Source: Nonomuraea turcica (GTDB taxonomy: Bacteria; Actinomycetota; Actinomycetes; Streptosporangiales; Streptosporangiaceae). Taken from it: a stretch of DNA of 64,000 bases. The position numbers and the translations under genes were made by a program. Each line of letters starts with the position of its first letter. The first letter of the stretch is position 1. The stretch covers positions 62,001 through 126,000 of the forward strand of contig NZ_JAUZQF010000015.1 in NCBI RefSeq assembly GCF_030718205.1, read 5' to 3'. This document shows positions 16,024 to 24,641 of this stretch, piece after piece. Under the pieces are notes generated by a model, which saw nothing but the letters and a program-made list of their open reading frames with translations, searched no databases and was not told where the DNA came from.

Positions 16024-16949
16024 ACGCTGCTCCATTTCCTCGTCAGGCGCAGGTAGACGGCGGAGATGACGCCGAGGGCGACCGCCAGCAGCACGCCGAG
16101 CGCGGCCGCGGTGCCGTAGTCGCCGTAGATGAACGCGTACCGGTAGATCAGCAGCAGGATCGTCACGGTGGAGTCCTCCGGGCCGCCGTCGGTCAGCACG
16201 AACGGCTCGGTGAAGATCCGGAACGTGCCGATGATCTGCAGCAGCAACATGATCAGCAACACGCCGCGCAGGTGCGGCAGCGTGACATGCCAGACCCGCC
16301 GCCCGATGGAGGCGCCGTCGATCTCCGCCGCCTCGTACAGCTCGCCCGGCACGGAGGACAGCGCCGCCAGGTAGATCAGCACCGTGGAGCCCGCGGCCGC
16401 CCACGTGGCTTCGAGCACCAGGCTCGGCATGGCGGTCGCGGTGTCCTGCAGCCAGGGGTACGGCCCCAGCCCGAGCACGCCGAGTGCCTGGTTGAACAGG
16501 CCGTGATCAGGATCGTAGAACCACTTCCACATCAGCACCGCCACCACGGGCGGCACCGCGACCGGCAGGTACACCAGCACCCGGAACAGGCCGCCGAGCT
16601 TGCGCAGTTCGGACATCACCACGGCCAGGACGATCGGCACCGGGAAGCCGAAGAGCAACGCCAGCAGCACGAACCAGACCGTGTTGCGCACCGTGATCCA
16701 CAGCAGCGGGTCGGCCAGCAGCGCCGCGAAGTTGTCCAGGCCTGCCCATTCCGGCGGATCGACCAGATTGGTGTGCTGGAAGCCGAGCAGCACGCTGCGC
16801 AGGATCGGCCACCAGGCGAAGAGGAAGAACACGGCGACCATGGGCAGCATGAACAACCAGCCCGCCGGCCGGAAGGGACTACGGCGCGCGGGACCGGTCG
16901 CCCTCGGGGCGGCCCGGTCCCGCGTCCTCGCTGTTTGCAGCGTCGTCAC
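16020..16949 (-). CDS. Carbohydrate ABC transporter permease 2a (MalF type)
   Basis: A 309-residue six-helix permease, with an N-terminal cytoplasmic Arg/Pro-rich tail and the EAA loop (YEAAEIDGASIGRRVWHVTLP). It forms the channel with the overlapping MalG-type protein. The start overlaps the binding-protein stop at 16946-16948. No ATPase gene is nearby. Confidence 0.94.
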   Translation of the reverse strand: MTTLQTARTRDRAAPRATGPARRSPFRPAGWLFMLPMVAVFFLFAWWPILRSVLLGFQHTNLVDPPEWAGLDNFAALLADPLLWITVRNTVWFVLLALLFGFPVPIVLAVVMSELRKLGGLFRVLVYLPVAVPPVVAVLMWKWFYDPDHGLFNQALGVLGLGPYPWLQDTATAMPSLVLEATWAAAGSTVLIYLAALSSVPGELYEAAEIDGASIGRRVWHVTLPHLRGVLLIMLLLQIIGTFRIFTEPFVLTDGGPEDSTVTILLLIYRYAFIYGDYGTAAALGVLLAVALGVISAVYLRLTRKWSSV

Positions 16950-18310
16950 CGCTGGGCCCTGTCGAGCGCGGCGGCGGCCTTCTCCTCCGCCTTGCCCAGC
17001 TCACCGGCCGGGTCGGCGTCCTGCCGCGTCAGGATCGCCTGCACGGCGGTGTCCAGCGCCGCGTAGGTGTCCTGGCCCGCGACGGCCGGCTCGGTGACGA
17101 ACTCCTGCGCGGCCACGCCGGTCTCGTAGGGCTCGAAGTTGGCGACCGGCACGTTGGCGTGCTTACGCTCAGCCTCGATGACCGGCTCCGCCACGGTCGC
17201 GCCGTACAGGGAGACGTAGGGGAAGCCGATGGGCACCTTGTCGGCGCTCTTGGCGGCGGCCACGCTCCCCGCGAACTGCGGGTCGTACTTCGGCTTGAGG
17301 TGGAAGAAGTCGATCCACTTCACCGCCGCGGCACGCTCGGTGGCCGTGGCCTTGGGGCTGACGACGGCCACCTTCCCGCCGAGCAGGGTGGCGGGTGTGC
17401 CTCCGGAGGGCAGGGCGGCCATGCCGAACACCTCGGGCGTGCCGCCGAACTGGGTGGCGAACTCGGTGTACGAGCTCGGCGTGGCGATCATCATGGCGAC
17501 CTTGCCGGCGGCGAAGTCCTTGGCGAGGTCGGCGGCGTTGCGCAGGTGCTGGGTGCCCATGGAGTCGTCCTCCCAGCGCATCGCCTTGAGCAGGCCGAGC
17601 ACGCCGCGAGCCGGCTCTGTGTCGAAGGTGGCCACCGCCTTGCCGCCGGTCTCCTGCTGGAGGCGGCCGCCGAAGGTGTAGGTCATCGCGGTGAAGATCC
17701 AGCCTCCGGTGTTGTTGGTGGCCGGTACGGCGAAGCCGGGCACCCCGGTCTTCTTCGTGATCGCTTTGGCCGCGGCGCGCACCTCGTCCCACGTCGCCGG
17801 CGGCTTGTCGACGTCCAGCCCCGCCTTGCCGAACAGCTCCCTGTTGTAAACAAGACCGAGGGCGAACTCGCTGGTGGGCAGGCCGTAGATGCGCCCGGCC
17901 TGGTCGGTGGCCGGCGCGAGCGCCCGCTTGTCGAACTCGCTCGCGTGTGGCAGCTTCTCGACCTCGCCGGTGATGTCGGCGACCTGACGCCGCTTCACCA
18001 TGCCCAGCGGCTCGGTGAGTGGGACCTGGAAGACCGTCTCGAGCTGCCCGCCGGCCAGGCGGGCGGCGAAGGTCTTGGCCTCCCATTTGGACTCGCGCGG
18101 CTCGATGTCGATGTCCGGGTTCTGCTTCTCGAACGCCGCCACCTGGTCGAGGAACTGCTGGCGCACGTTCTGCTGGGTCGTGGGCGGCAGGTCCGCGATG
18201 GTGATCAGCGTCTTGCCGGCGGTGGGCTCGGATGAGGAGCCGGACGAGCAGCCGGCGACCGTGGCAACGGCGAGCACGGCGGCGAACAGGCCCGGCAGTC
18301 GTTCTCGCAT
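16946..18310 (-). CDS. Sugar-binding lipoprotein of ABC importer 2
   Basis: A 454-residue extracellular solute-binding lipoprotein; the lipobox VAGC follows a short signal (MRERLPGLFAAVLAVATVAG). The fold pattern (EKQNPDIDIEPRES; GLPTSEFALGLVYNRELFGKAG) is that of CUT1 sugar-binding proteins. The frame is open to 18457, but ATG 18310 is preferred because GGAG lies six bases upstream and the signal peptide starts there. It heads the operon with permeases and LacI, divergent from the beta-mannosidase. Confidence 0.93.
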   Translation of the reverse strand: MRERLPGLFAAVLAVATVAGCSSGSSSEPTAGKTLITIADLPPTTQQNVRQQFLDQVAAFEKQNPDIDIEPRESKWEAKTFAARLAGGQLETVFQVPLTEPLGMVKRRQVADITGEVEKLPHASEFDKRALAPATDQAGRIYGLPTSEFALGLVYNRELFGKAGLDVDKPPATWDEVRAAAKAITKKTGVPGFAVPATNNTGGWIFTAMTYTFGGRLQQETGGKAVATFDTEPARGVLGLLKAMRWEDDSMGTQHLRNAADLAKDFAAGKVAMMIATPSSYTEFATQFGGTPEVFGMAALPSGGTPATLLGGKVAVVSPKATATERAAAVKWIDFFHLKPKYDPQFAGSVAAAKSADKVPIGFPYVSLYGATVAEPVIEAERKHANVPVANFEPYETGVAAQEFVTEPAVAGQDTYAALDTAVQAILTRQDADPAGELGKAEEKAAAALDRAQR

Positions 18311-18390
18311 GAGAGCTCCGTTCAGGGGGTGGGCCTTCTTTACATGGCCGTCACTGTGCATTAACGAGCATCGGGCTGTCAATAGAGAGA

Positions 18391-18406
18391 TATGAAGCGC
18401 CTCATA
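18391..18406. promoter_or_regulatory. LacI-type operator O1 (TATGA-N6-TCATA)
   Basis: TATGA and TCATA arms surround a GCGC centre (16 bp). It shares the arrangement NNTNA-n-GCGC-n-TNANN with the site at 18469-18484. It lies 80 bp upstream of the binding-protein start. The LacI protein encoded at 14097-15116 is the probable binder. Confidence 0.6.
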
Positions 18407-18433
18407 AACGCAGATGCCCATCTGAACTGGGGG

Positions 18434-18462
18434 TTGACGCGATCGCACGCCGATCATATGGT
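18434..18462 (+). promoter_or_regulatory. Promoter of the beta-mannosidase operon
   Basis: TTGACG (18434-18439), a 17-base spacer and TATGGT (18457-18462) match a housekeeping promoter. The predicted start of transcription falls at about 18469, inside the second operator, which fits repression by LacI. Confidence 0.6.
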
Positions 18463-18468
18463 CCGACT

Positions 18469-18484
18469 ACTTATGCGCTTAAGT
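18469..18484. promoter_or_regulatory. LacI-type operator O2 (ACTTA-N6-TAAGT)
   Basis: ACTTA and TAAGT arms around a GCGC centre, 16 bp, immediately downstream of the -10 element at 18457-18462. It is the second member of the operator pair with 18391-18406 (centres 78 bp apart, so looping is possible). Confidence 0.62.
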
Positions 18485-18510
18485 TACATCCTTCGACCTG
18501 TGGAGATCAT

Positions 18511-20880
18511 GTGAGCGTGTACCGCCCGCTGGACCGCGGCTGGGCTGTGACCGCCGTCGCGGCCGAGCCGCCTGTCGTGCGCGTGCCCGCCACCGTTCCC
18601 GGCTGCGTGCACACCGACCTGCTCGCCGCCGGTCTCATCGACGACCCCTACCTGGACGACAACGAGGACCGCCAGTCCTGGATCGGCCGCACGAGCTGGC
18701 GGTATGAGACCGAGTTCGCCTTCGGCGGGCCCGGCGACGACCAGATCGACCTGGTGTTCGAGGGGCTGGACACGGTCGCCACCGTGTCGCTCAACGGCGT
18801 CGAGCTCGGCTCCACCGCCAACATGCACAGGACCTACCGCTTCCCCGTGCGCGATCTGCTGCGCACGGGCGGCAACACGCTGGCCGTCGACTTCGAGTCG
18901 CCCTATGACCACGCCGAGCGGCAGCGTGCCACGGTCGGCGACCGCCCTGGGCCCTATCCGGCGCCCTACCAGTTCATCCGCAAGATGGCCTGCAACTTCG
19001 GCTGGGATTGGGGTCCCGCCCTCGTCACCGCCGGCATCTGGCGGCCCGTCGGCCTGCACACGTGGAGGATCGCGAGGCTCGCCGAGGTCCGCCCCGAGAT
19101 CACCCTTGACGGGCGCGACGGGCTGGTCCGGGTCCACGTGGCGGTGGAGCGGGCCGCCGACGTCCCCCTCACGGTGACCGCCGCGGTGGCCGGTACGGTC
19201 GCAGCCGCGTCGCTGGCGGCGGGTGAGCACGAAGCCGTGCTGGAACTGCGGGTACGGGAACCGGGCCTGTGGTGGCCGCGCGGCTACGGCGCACAGGCCC
19301 GGTATCCGCTCACCGTGACGCTGGAGCAGACCGGGGAGACCTGGACGCGCCAGGTGGGCTTCCGCTCGGTCCGGCTGGACACCTCACCGGACGCGGAGGG
19401 ATCGGCCTTCACCCTCGTCGTCAACGACGAGCCGGTCTTCGTACGCGGCGCCAACTGGATACCCGACGACTGCTTCCCCGCCAGGACAACCCACGATCAA
19501 CTGGCCGAGCGGTTCGCCCAGGCGTGCGAGGCCAACGTGAACCTGTTACGGGTGTGGGGCGGCGGCCTCTACGAGAGCGACGACTTCTACGACCTGGCCG
19601 ACGAGCTCGGCCTCCTGGTCTTCCAGGATTTCCCGTTCGCCTGCGCCGCCTACCCGGAGGAGGAGCCGCTCTCCTCGGAGGTGGCGGCCGAGGCATGCGA
19701 GCAGGTGGTGCGCCTGGCCCCGCACCCGAGCCTGGCGTTGTGGATCGGCAACAACGAGAACTTCCTGGGCTACGCCGACTGGGGCTGGGAGGAGCGGCTC
19801 GAGGGCCGTACCTGGGGCGCGGCCTACTACCTGGACGTGCTGCCGGGCATCGTCGCCGAGCTGGACCCGACCAGACCGTACTGGCCCGGCACGCCGTACT
19901 CCGGCGACCCGGGCCGCCATCCCAACGCGCCCGAGCACGGGACCGTGCACATCTGGGATGTGTGGAACGAGCGGGACTACCTCCACTACGCCGACTGGCG
20001 GCCCCGCTTCGTGGCCGAGTTCGGCTTCCAGGGCCCGCCCACCCACGCGACCCTGCGCCGCGGCAGCTCCCAGGATCCGCCGGTCTCCCACCAAAAGGCG
20101 GCGGACGGTGACGCCAAGCTGTTGCGCGGACTGGGAGATCACCTGCCTCGGCCGCGCTCCTTCGACGACTGGCACTACCTCACCCAGCTCAACCAGGCCC
20201 GTGCGGTGGCCTTCGGGATCGAGCGATTCCGCGCGCTCATGCCGTACTGCATGGGGGTGATCGTCTGGCAGCTCAACGACTGCTGGCCGGTCACCTCCTG
20301 GTCCGTCGTCGACGGCGAGGGCCGCCGCAAGCCCGCGTGGTACGCCCTGCGCCGTGCGTACGCCGACCGCCTGCTGACCGTCCAGGACGGCGACGTCGTC
20401 GTGATCAACGACAGTCCCGGCCCGTGGTCGGGCGAGCTGGAACTGGTCCGCCACAGTCTGTCCGGCGAGCCGCTGGCCAAGGAGTTCGTCCCGGTCCGGG
20501 TGCCGCCGCGCGGCCTGGCGCGGATCCCGCTGCCCGTCCCGGCCGAGCCGGAGGCCGAGGTGCTGGTGGCCGTCCTCGGGGAGGCGCGGACCGTGCACTT
20601 CTTCGCCGAGGACACGGCGATCGCGTTCCCTCCGGCCGAGTTCGAGGCGGAGGTGCGGCCGGTGACGGACGGCCACCTCGTCACGGTCACGGCCCGGACG
20701 ATCCTGCGCGACCTGGCGCTCTTTCCCGACCGGCTCGATCCGGACGCCACCGTGGACGACCTGCTGATCACGTTGCTGCCCGGGGAGCGGGCCGTCTTCC
20801 ACGTGCGCGGTTCCCGGGATCTCGACCCCGCCGCGCTGACCTCGGCTCCCGTGCTGCGTTGCGTGAACGACCTGAGGTAG
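18511..20880 (+). CDS. GH2-family beta-mannosidase
   Basis: A 789-residue intracellular glycoside hydrolase (no signal peptide) with the GH2 order: sugar-binding jelly-roll (PATVPGCVHTDLLAAGLIDD), immunoglobulin-like domain, then the catalytic barrel. The acid/base Glu416 is in IGNNENFLGY and the nucleophile Glu503 in FVAEFGFQG; WGGGLYESDDFYDLADELG is characteristic of beta-mannosidases. It removes terminal beta-mannose from imported manno-oligosaccharides. It is divergent from the ABC importer 2 operon and has its own promoter with an operator; it leads the operon to 24087. Confidence 0.93.
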   Translation: MSVYRPLDRGWAVTAVAAEPPVVRVPATVPGCVHTDLLAAGLIDDPYLDDNEDRQSWIGRTSWRYETEFAFGGPGDDQIDLVFEGLDTVATVSLNGVELGSTANMHRTYRFPVRDLLRTGGNTLAVDFESPYDHAERQRATVGDRPGPYPAPYQFIRKMACNFGWDWGPALVTAGIWRPVGLHTWRIARLAEVRPEITLDGRDGLVRVHVAVERAADVPLTVTAAVAGTVAAASLAAGEHEAVLELRVREPGLWWPRGYGAQARYPLTVTLEQTGETWTRQVGFRSVRLDTSPDAEGSAFTLVVNDEPVFVRGANWIPDDCFPARTTHDQLAERFAQACEANVNLLRVWGGGLYESDDFYDLADELGLLVFQDFPFACAAYPEEEPLSSEVAAEACEQVVRLAPHPSLALWIGNNENFLGYADWGWEERLEGRTWGAAYYLDVLPGIVAELDPTRPYWPGTPYSGDPGRHPNAPEHGTVHIWDVWNERDYLHYADWRPRFVAEFGFQGPPTHATLRRGSSQDPPVSHQKAADGDAKLLRGLGDHLPRPRSFDDWHYLTQLNQARAVAFGIERFRALMPYCMGVIVWQLNDCWPVTSWSVVDGEGRRKPAWYALRRAYADRLLTVQDGDVVVINDSPGPWSGELELVRHSLSGEPLAKEFVPVRVPPRGLARIPLPVPAEPEAEVLVAVLGEARTVHFFAEDTAIAFPPAEFEAEVRPVTDGHLVTVTARTILRDLALFPDRLDPDATVDDLLITLLPGERAVFHVRGSRDLDPAALTSAPVLRCVNDLR

Positions 20881-20885
20881 GACGA

Positions 20886-22514
20886 ATGGGACTCGACGTG
20901 TACGTGGCAGAGCTGGACGCCCGTTATGAAGCGGACGTCCACATGCCCTGGTCTCTTCACGCGGGGAACGAATACCACACGCGCCTGCGCAGAGGGACCC
21001 GCGTCCACCAGACCAAGGAGGCCGCCGACTACGCCATCGCGCTGCTGCGACTCGGCAGGGCCGACCGTGCGGCGGACGTGCTGAACGCGCTGGCCGGCCT
21101 GCAGGTGACCGATCCCCTGTCCGAGCATTACGGGATCTGGGGATGGTTCCTGGAGGAGCCACCCGGGCAGATGGCGCCGGCCGACTGGAACTGGGCGGAC
21201 TTCATCGGAGTACGGCTGGCGCAGGTCCTGGCCGTCCACGACGAGTTGCTCGACCGCCGCGTGCGCGAACGGGTGAGCGCCGCGCTGTGCCACGCCGCGC
21301 TGGCGATCTTCCGGCGGAACGCCGACCCCGGCTACACCAACATCGCGGTGATGGGCGCGGTGACCACCGCCGCGGCGGCCGAGATCCTCGGCCTGCCCTT
21401 CCTGCTCGACTTCGGCCGGCGACGCCTGCGCGCCGTGCTCGCCCTCCACGACCGGAGCGGAGGGTTCACCGAGTACAACTCCCCCGCCTACGGGCGAGTC
21501 GTCCTGGAAGAGCTGGAGAGAGCCGCGCTGATCGTGGCCGACGACGGCTTCCGCGCCACCGCCGAGGAGCTGAGGCGGCGCACGTGGGCAGCCCTGGCCG
21601 AGCGCTTCCATCCGGGCACCGGCCAGCTCGCCGGGCCGATGAGCCGCGCCTACCACGACCGGCTCCAGCCGGACCTCGCCGTCTACCTCGCCGCACAGAC
21701 CGGGACACCGATCACCGCAAGGGAGGAAGGGGCGGGCGCCCCGCTCCTCGTGCCGCCCCTGCCCTGCCCGCCGGAGCTCGCCGAGCGGTTCGGAGCCCTC
21801 AAGGAGGCGCCGGTCCAGCTGCGCACCCGCTTCACCGCCGCCACCACCGGCACTACCTGGCTCGCCGAGGACGCCTGCCTGGGCTCCGCCGACGAGGAGT
21901 GCGCATGGGTTCAGCGGCGTCCGCTGCTCGGATACTGGCGGACGCCCGAGGATCCCGCGGTGGTTCTGCGCGCCAGGATGCTGCTCAACGGCCACGACCT
22001 GAGCGCCGCCTGGTGCCGCCAGCATCAGGACGGCCCGCGCGTGCTGTCGGCCTGGTGGCTCAGCTACGACTCCGGCGACGTCCACCCCGAGCTCGACCGC
22101 CCGCCCGGCAGCGTCTTCCACGTCAGCGACCTGCGGCTGCGCGTCTCGCTGCAGGGCCGCGGAGCCACGCTGCGCGAGCTGCGCGACGGCGTGTTCGCGC
22201 TGACGGCCGGAGCGCGCCAGGCCGTCCTGCACACCGTGCCGGCGGAGTTCCTCGGCACCGCGAGCACGTGGCGCGCCAGGGAAGGGGGCGGGGCGGCGGG
22301 CGCGGAAGTCGTGCTGTACGCAGGCCCCTCCGCGCCCGTCGACTTCCACCAGGCCCGGCTGCACGCCGCCTTCGCCCTGGAGCTGATCCGGGTGGGACGG
22401 CACCACAGCACCGCCACCCTGACCGCCTCGCGGGAGGCGGCCGGCACCATCCGCTGGGGCTGGGACGGACTGACCGTGTCCACCCCGATCGACCCGACGC
22501 CCTTCGACCGGTAA
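20886..22514 (+). CDS. Uncharacterised alpha-helical protein, possibly an (alpha/alpha)6 glycan-active enzyme
   Basis: I do not recognise a named family with confidence. The 542-residue protein has no signal peptide. Its first two thirds are regular helical hairpins (QTKEAADYAIALLRLGRADRA; ADFIGVRLAQVLAVHDELL) as in (alpha/alpha)6 toroids, with polar conserved-looking stretches GGFTEYNSPAYGRV and NADPGYTNIAVMGA. The last third is beta-rich, like heparinase II/III or lyase C-terminal sheets. The ATG at 20886 lies five bases after the beta-mannosidase stop. A glycan lyase/hydrolase or accessory role is inferred from location and fold impression. Confidence 0.6.
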   Translation: MGLDVYVAELDARYEADVHMPWSLHAGNEYHTRLRRGTRVHQTKEAADYAIALLRLGRADRAADVLNALAGLQVTDPLSEHYGIWGWFLEEPPGQMAPADWNWADFIGVRLAQVLAVHDELLDRRVRERVSAALCHAALAIFRRNADPGYTNIAVMGAVTTAAAAEILGLPFLLDFGRRRLRAVLALHDRSGGFTEYNSPAYGRVVLEELERAALIVADDGFRATAEELRRRTWAALAERFHPGTGQLAGPMSRAYHDRLQPDLAVYLAAQTGTPITAREEGAGAPLLVPPLPCPPELAERFGALKEAPVQLRTRFTAATTGTTWLAEDACLGSADEECAWVQRRPLLGYWRTPEDPAVVLRARMLLNGHDLSAAWCRQHQDGPRVLSAWWLSYDSGDVHPELDRPPGSVFHVSDLRLRVSLQGRGATLRELRDGVFALTAGARQAVLHTVPAEFLGTASTWRAREGGGAAGAEVVLYAGPSAPVDFHQARLHAAFALELIRVGRHHSTATLTASREAAGTIRWGWDGLTVSTPIDPTPFDR

Positions 22515-22536
22515 GACCCGCGGCAAAGGAGTTCAC

Positions 22537-24087
22537 ATGTCCCCGATTTCGCGACGCAACCTGGTACTCGGCGCACCCGCCCTGGCGATGGCCGGCGTGC
22601 TCGCCGGGCGGCGCCCGGCCGCGGCCGGCACGCTGCTGGTCGACCGGTACGGCCAGTACCTCTACGAGGACTGGCCGGGCAAGGTCACCACGGACGAGCA
22701 GTTGAAGCGCGAGTACGCCGAGGAACGGGCGAGACTGTCCGGGATCACCTTCGACACCACCACCTACGACCGGTACGGCGGCCTGAAGAGGCTGGGCCGT
22801 CGTGCGGCCACCGGATACTTCCGGCTGGAGAAGGTGGACGGGCGCTGGTGGTTCGTCACACCCGACGGTCACCTGTTCTTCCTCAAGGCAGTGGACGCCT
22901 TTTCTGCTGACGAGTGGGGCTACGGCACCCTGTACAAGAACGCCGACGGCAGCCCCAGGCAGGTCTTCCAGGAACTGCCCGACCCCGGCCGGTTCGCCGC
23001 GGCGTACGCCGTCGTCGAGCAGGGGTTGCACACGGTGAGCTTCCTCAAGGCCAACCTGATGCGGAAGTACGGCGACGACTACCGGGACGGGTGGCGCGAC
23101 ATCAGCAGGCGCCGGATGATCGATTGGGGGTTCAACGCGCAGGGCAAGTGGCATCGGGATCCGGCCGTGGTCATGCCGTACATCGAAAGGGCCCCCACCC
23201 CTGTCGACGTCATCAGGGTGCGATGGGGCATCGACCCGTTCGACCACGACTTCTCCGCCAAGCTCGATCGTGCCTTCGACGACTTCGGCCTGCGGCGTTT
23301 CCGCGACGATCCCTGGCTGATCGGCTACTTCTTCGAGAACGAGCGCGGCTGGAACCGTGACGTCGTGGCCGAGGTGGTGCGGCAGGGCTCGGGCCTGCCG
23401 GCGAAGCGGTCGTTCGTCGCCTACCTGGAGGAGACGTACGCGGACCTCGCTCGGGTCAACGACCTCCTGGGGACCGGCGCGGGCTCGTTCCGCGAGCTCA
23501 CCGACCTCGCGATCGACATCGCCAGGGTGCCCGCACAGGACGTGCGGGCGTTCATCACCCTGGCCTCGAAGACCTACTTCAAGAAGGTGAGTGCCGCGAT
23601 CAGGCGGCAGGACCCGCACCATCTGTTCATCGGCTCGTCCCTGGTGCCGACGTGGCGGACCAGCCCCGAGTGGAACGTCGGCGGGATCGAGCACCTCGAC
23701 GCGATCTCCTTCGACTGGTATTCCAGGAGCGCCGACTACCTGCGGCAGTACGAGACCTACGACAAGCCGATCGTCAACATCGAGTTCTCCTTCTGCTATC
23801 CGAGCAGGGGCCTCACCTCGCACAACGCGGGGATCACCGCGACCGGCATCGCGAACCGCGGCGAGCTGTTCCGGGCGTTCGTCGAGGCGCAGGCGAAGAG
23901 CCCGGTGTTCGTGGGGTACGCCTGGTTCGTCCACTACGACCAGGCCGTGACGGCGAAGCCGGGCGCCACCGAGTCGTTCAACATGGGCCTGGTGAACCAG
24001 CAAGACCAGCCGTACCACGAGATGACCGACATCATGCGCCTGACCAACAGGGACCTCGAAACCGTCCACCTGCACGGCGCCGGCTGA
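22537..24087 (+). CDS. Tat-exported glycoside hydrolase, GH50/GH42-like barrel
   Basis: A 516-residue enzyme with a twin-arginine-type signal (MSPISRRNLVLGAPALAMAG, Ala-rich cleavage near residue 30). The barrel part resembles beta-agarase/GH42-like clan A enzymes: GRWWFVTPDGHLFFLKAVDAF near the N-terminus, IGYFFENERGWN (candidate acid/base Glu after Asn) and IVNIEFSFCYPS (candidate nucleophile Glu). Substrate unknown; agarose-like galactan or a mannan side chain are possible. AAGGAG precedes the ATG. It is the third gene of the beta-mannosidase operon, acting outside the cell while the first acts inside. Confidence 0.75.
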   Translation: MSPISRRNLVLGAPALAMAGVLAGRRPAAAGTLLVDRYGQYLYEDWPGKVTTDEQLKREYAEERARLSGITFDTTTYDRYGGLKRLGRRAATGYFRLEKVDGRWWFVTPDGHLFFLKAVDAFSADEWGYGTLYKNADGSPRQVFQELPDPGRFAAAYAVVEQGLHTVSFLKANLMRKYGDDYRDGWRDISRRRMIDWGFNAQGKWHRDPAVVMPYIERAPTPVDVIRVRWGIDPFDHDFSAKLDRAFDDFGLRRFRDDPWLIGYFFENERGWNRDVVAEVVRQGSGLPAKRSFVAYLEETYADLARVNDLLGTGAGSFRELTDLAIDIARVPAQDVRAFITLASKTYFKKVSAAIRRQDPHHLFIGSSLVPTWRTSPEWNVGGIEHLDAISFDWYSRSADYLRQYETYDKPIVNIEFSFCYPSRGLTSHNAGITATGIANRGELFRAFVEAQAKSPVFVGYAWFVHYDQAVTAKPGATESFNMGLVNQQDQPYHEMTDIMRLTNRDLETVHLHGAG

Positions 24088-24113
24088 TTGTCAAAGGCGG
24101 AGAGCTGACGTAG

Positions 24114-24133
24114 CGTACGTAAAGTACGTACTT
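24114..24133. promoter_or_regulatory. Operator with overlapping direct and inverted repeats
   Basis: AAGTACGTACTT at 24122-24133 is a perfect 12-bp palindrome. GTACGTA occurs at 24115-24121 and again at 24124-24130, a 9-bp phased direct repeat. It lies just upstream of the GbsR/MarR regulator and probably binds it as an autoregulatory site. Confidence 0.6.
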
Positions 24134-24143
24134 GACGAACCTC

Positions 24144-24620
24144 ATGAAGTTGGCGCCGATGAATCCGCGGGAGGGCGAGTTCGTCGACCGGATGGGGCTG
24201 ATCATGGAGCGGCTCGGCGGGACGCGGACGATGGGCCGGCTGTATGCGTGGCTGCTCATCTGCGACCCGCCTGATCAGTCCCTCACCGATCTGGCGGCGG
24301 AGCTGGGCGTGAGCAAGACGGCGACCAGCACGGTGGCCCGGCAGCTGGAGCTGACCGGGATGATCGAGCGCGCGCCCACGGCGAAACGGGAGCACCGCTA
24401 CCGGGTGGTCGGCGGCGGATGGACGCACGTCCTGCAGGTCCAGCTGGCCGCCGTGCGGCAGACACTGGACGTCCTCGACTTCGGACTGTCGATCATCGAT
24501 GGAGACCGCCCCGAGCAGCGGGGACGGCTGGAGGAGACCCGGAAGTTCTTCGCCTTCACCGTGCAGGACGCGGACGAGATGCTCCAGCGCTGGGAAAAAT
24601 ATCGCGACAAGTCGGACTGA
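24144..24620 (+). CDS. GbsR/MarR-family transcriptional regulator
   Basis: A 158-residue winged-helix regulator (EGEFVDRMGLIMERLGG; HTH in LTDLAAELGVSKTATSTVAR; wing with KREHRYRV). The frame can also start at TTG 24132, but that start falls inside the palindromic operator; ATG 24144 leaves the operator upstream and is preferred. It precedes the P450 gene by 21 bases, so it likely controls its own expression and that of the P450 in response to a small molecule. Confidence 0.85.
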   Translation: MKLAPMNPREGEFVDRMGLIMERLGGTRTMGRLYAWLLICDPPDQSLTDLAAELGVSKTATSTVARQLELTGMIERAPTAKREHRYRVVGGGWTHVLQVQLAAVRQTLDVLDFGLSIIDGDRPEQRGRLEETRKFFAFTVQDADEMLQRWEKYRDKSD

Positions 24621-24641
24621 GAGCAAGGGGAGGGAGAGGCG

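Noticed and set aside
19546..21162. 538-codon minus-strand frame over the beta-mannosidase gene
   Set aside because: Arg/Gly/Val-rich shadow frame; the plus strand encodes a complete GH2 enzyme with catalytic residues.
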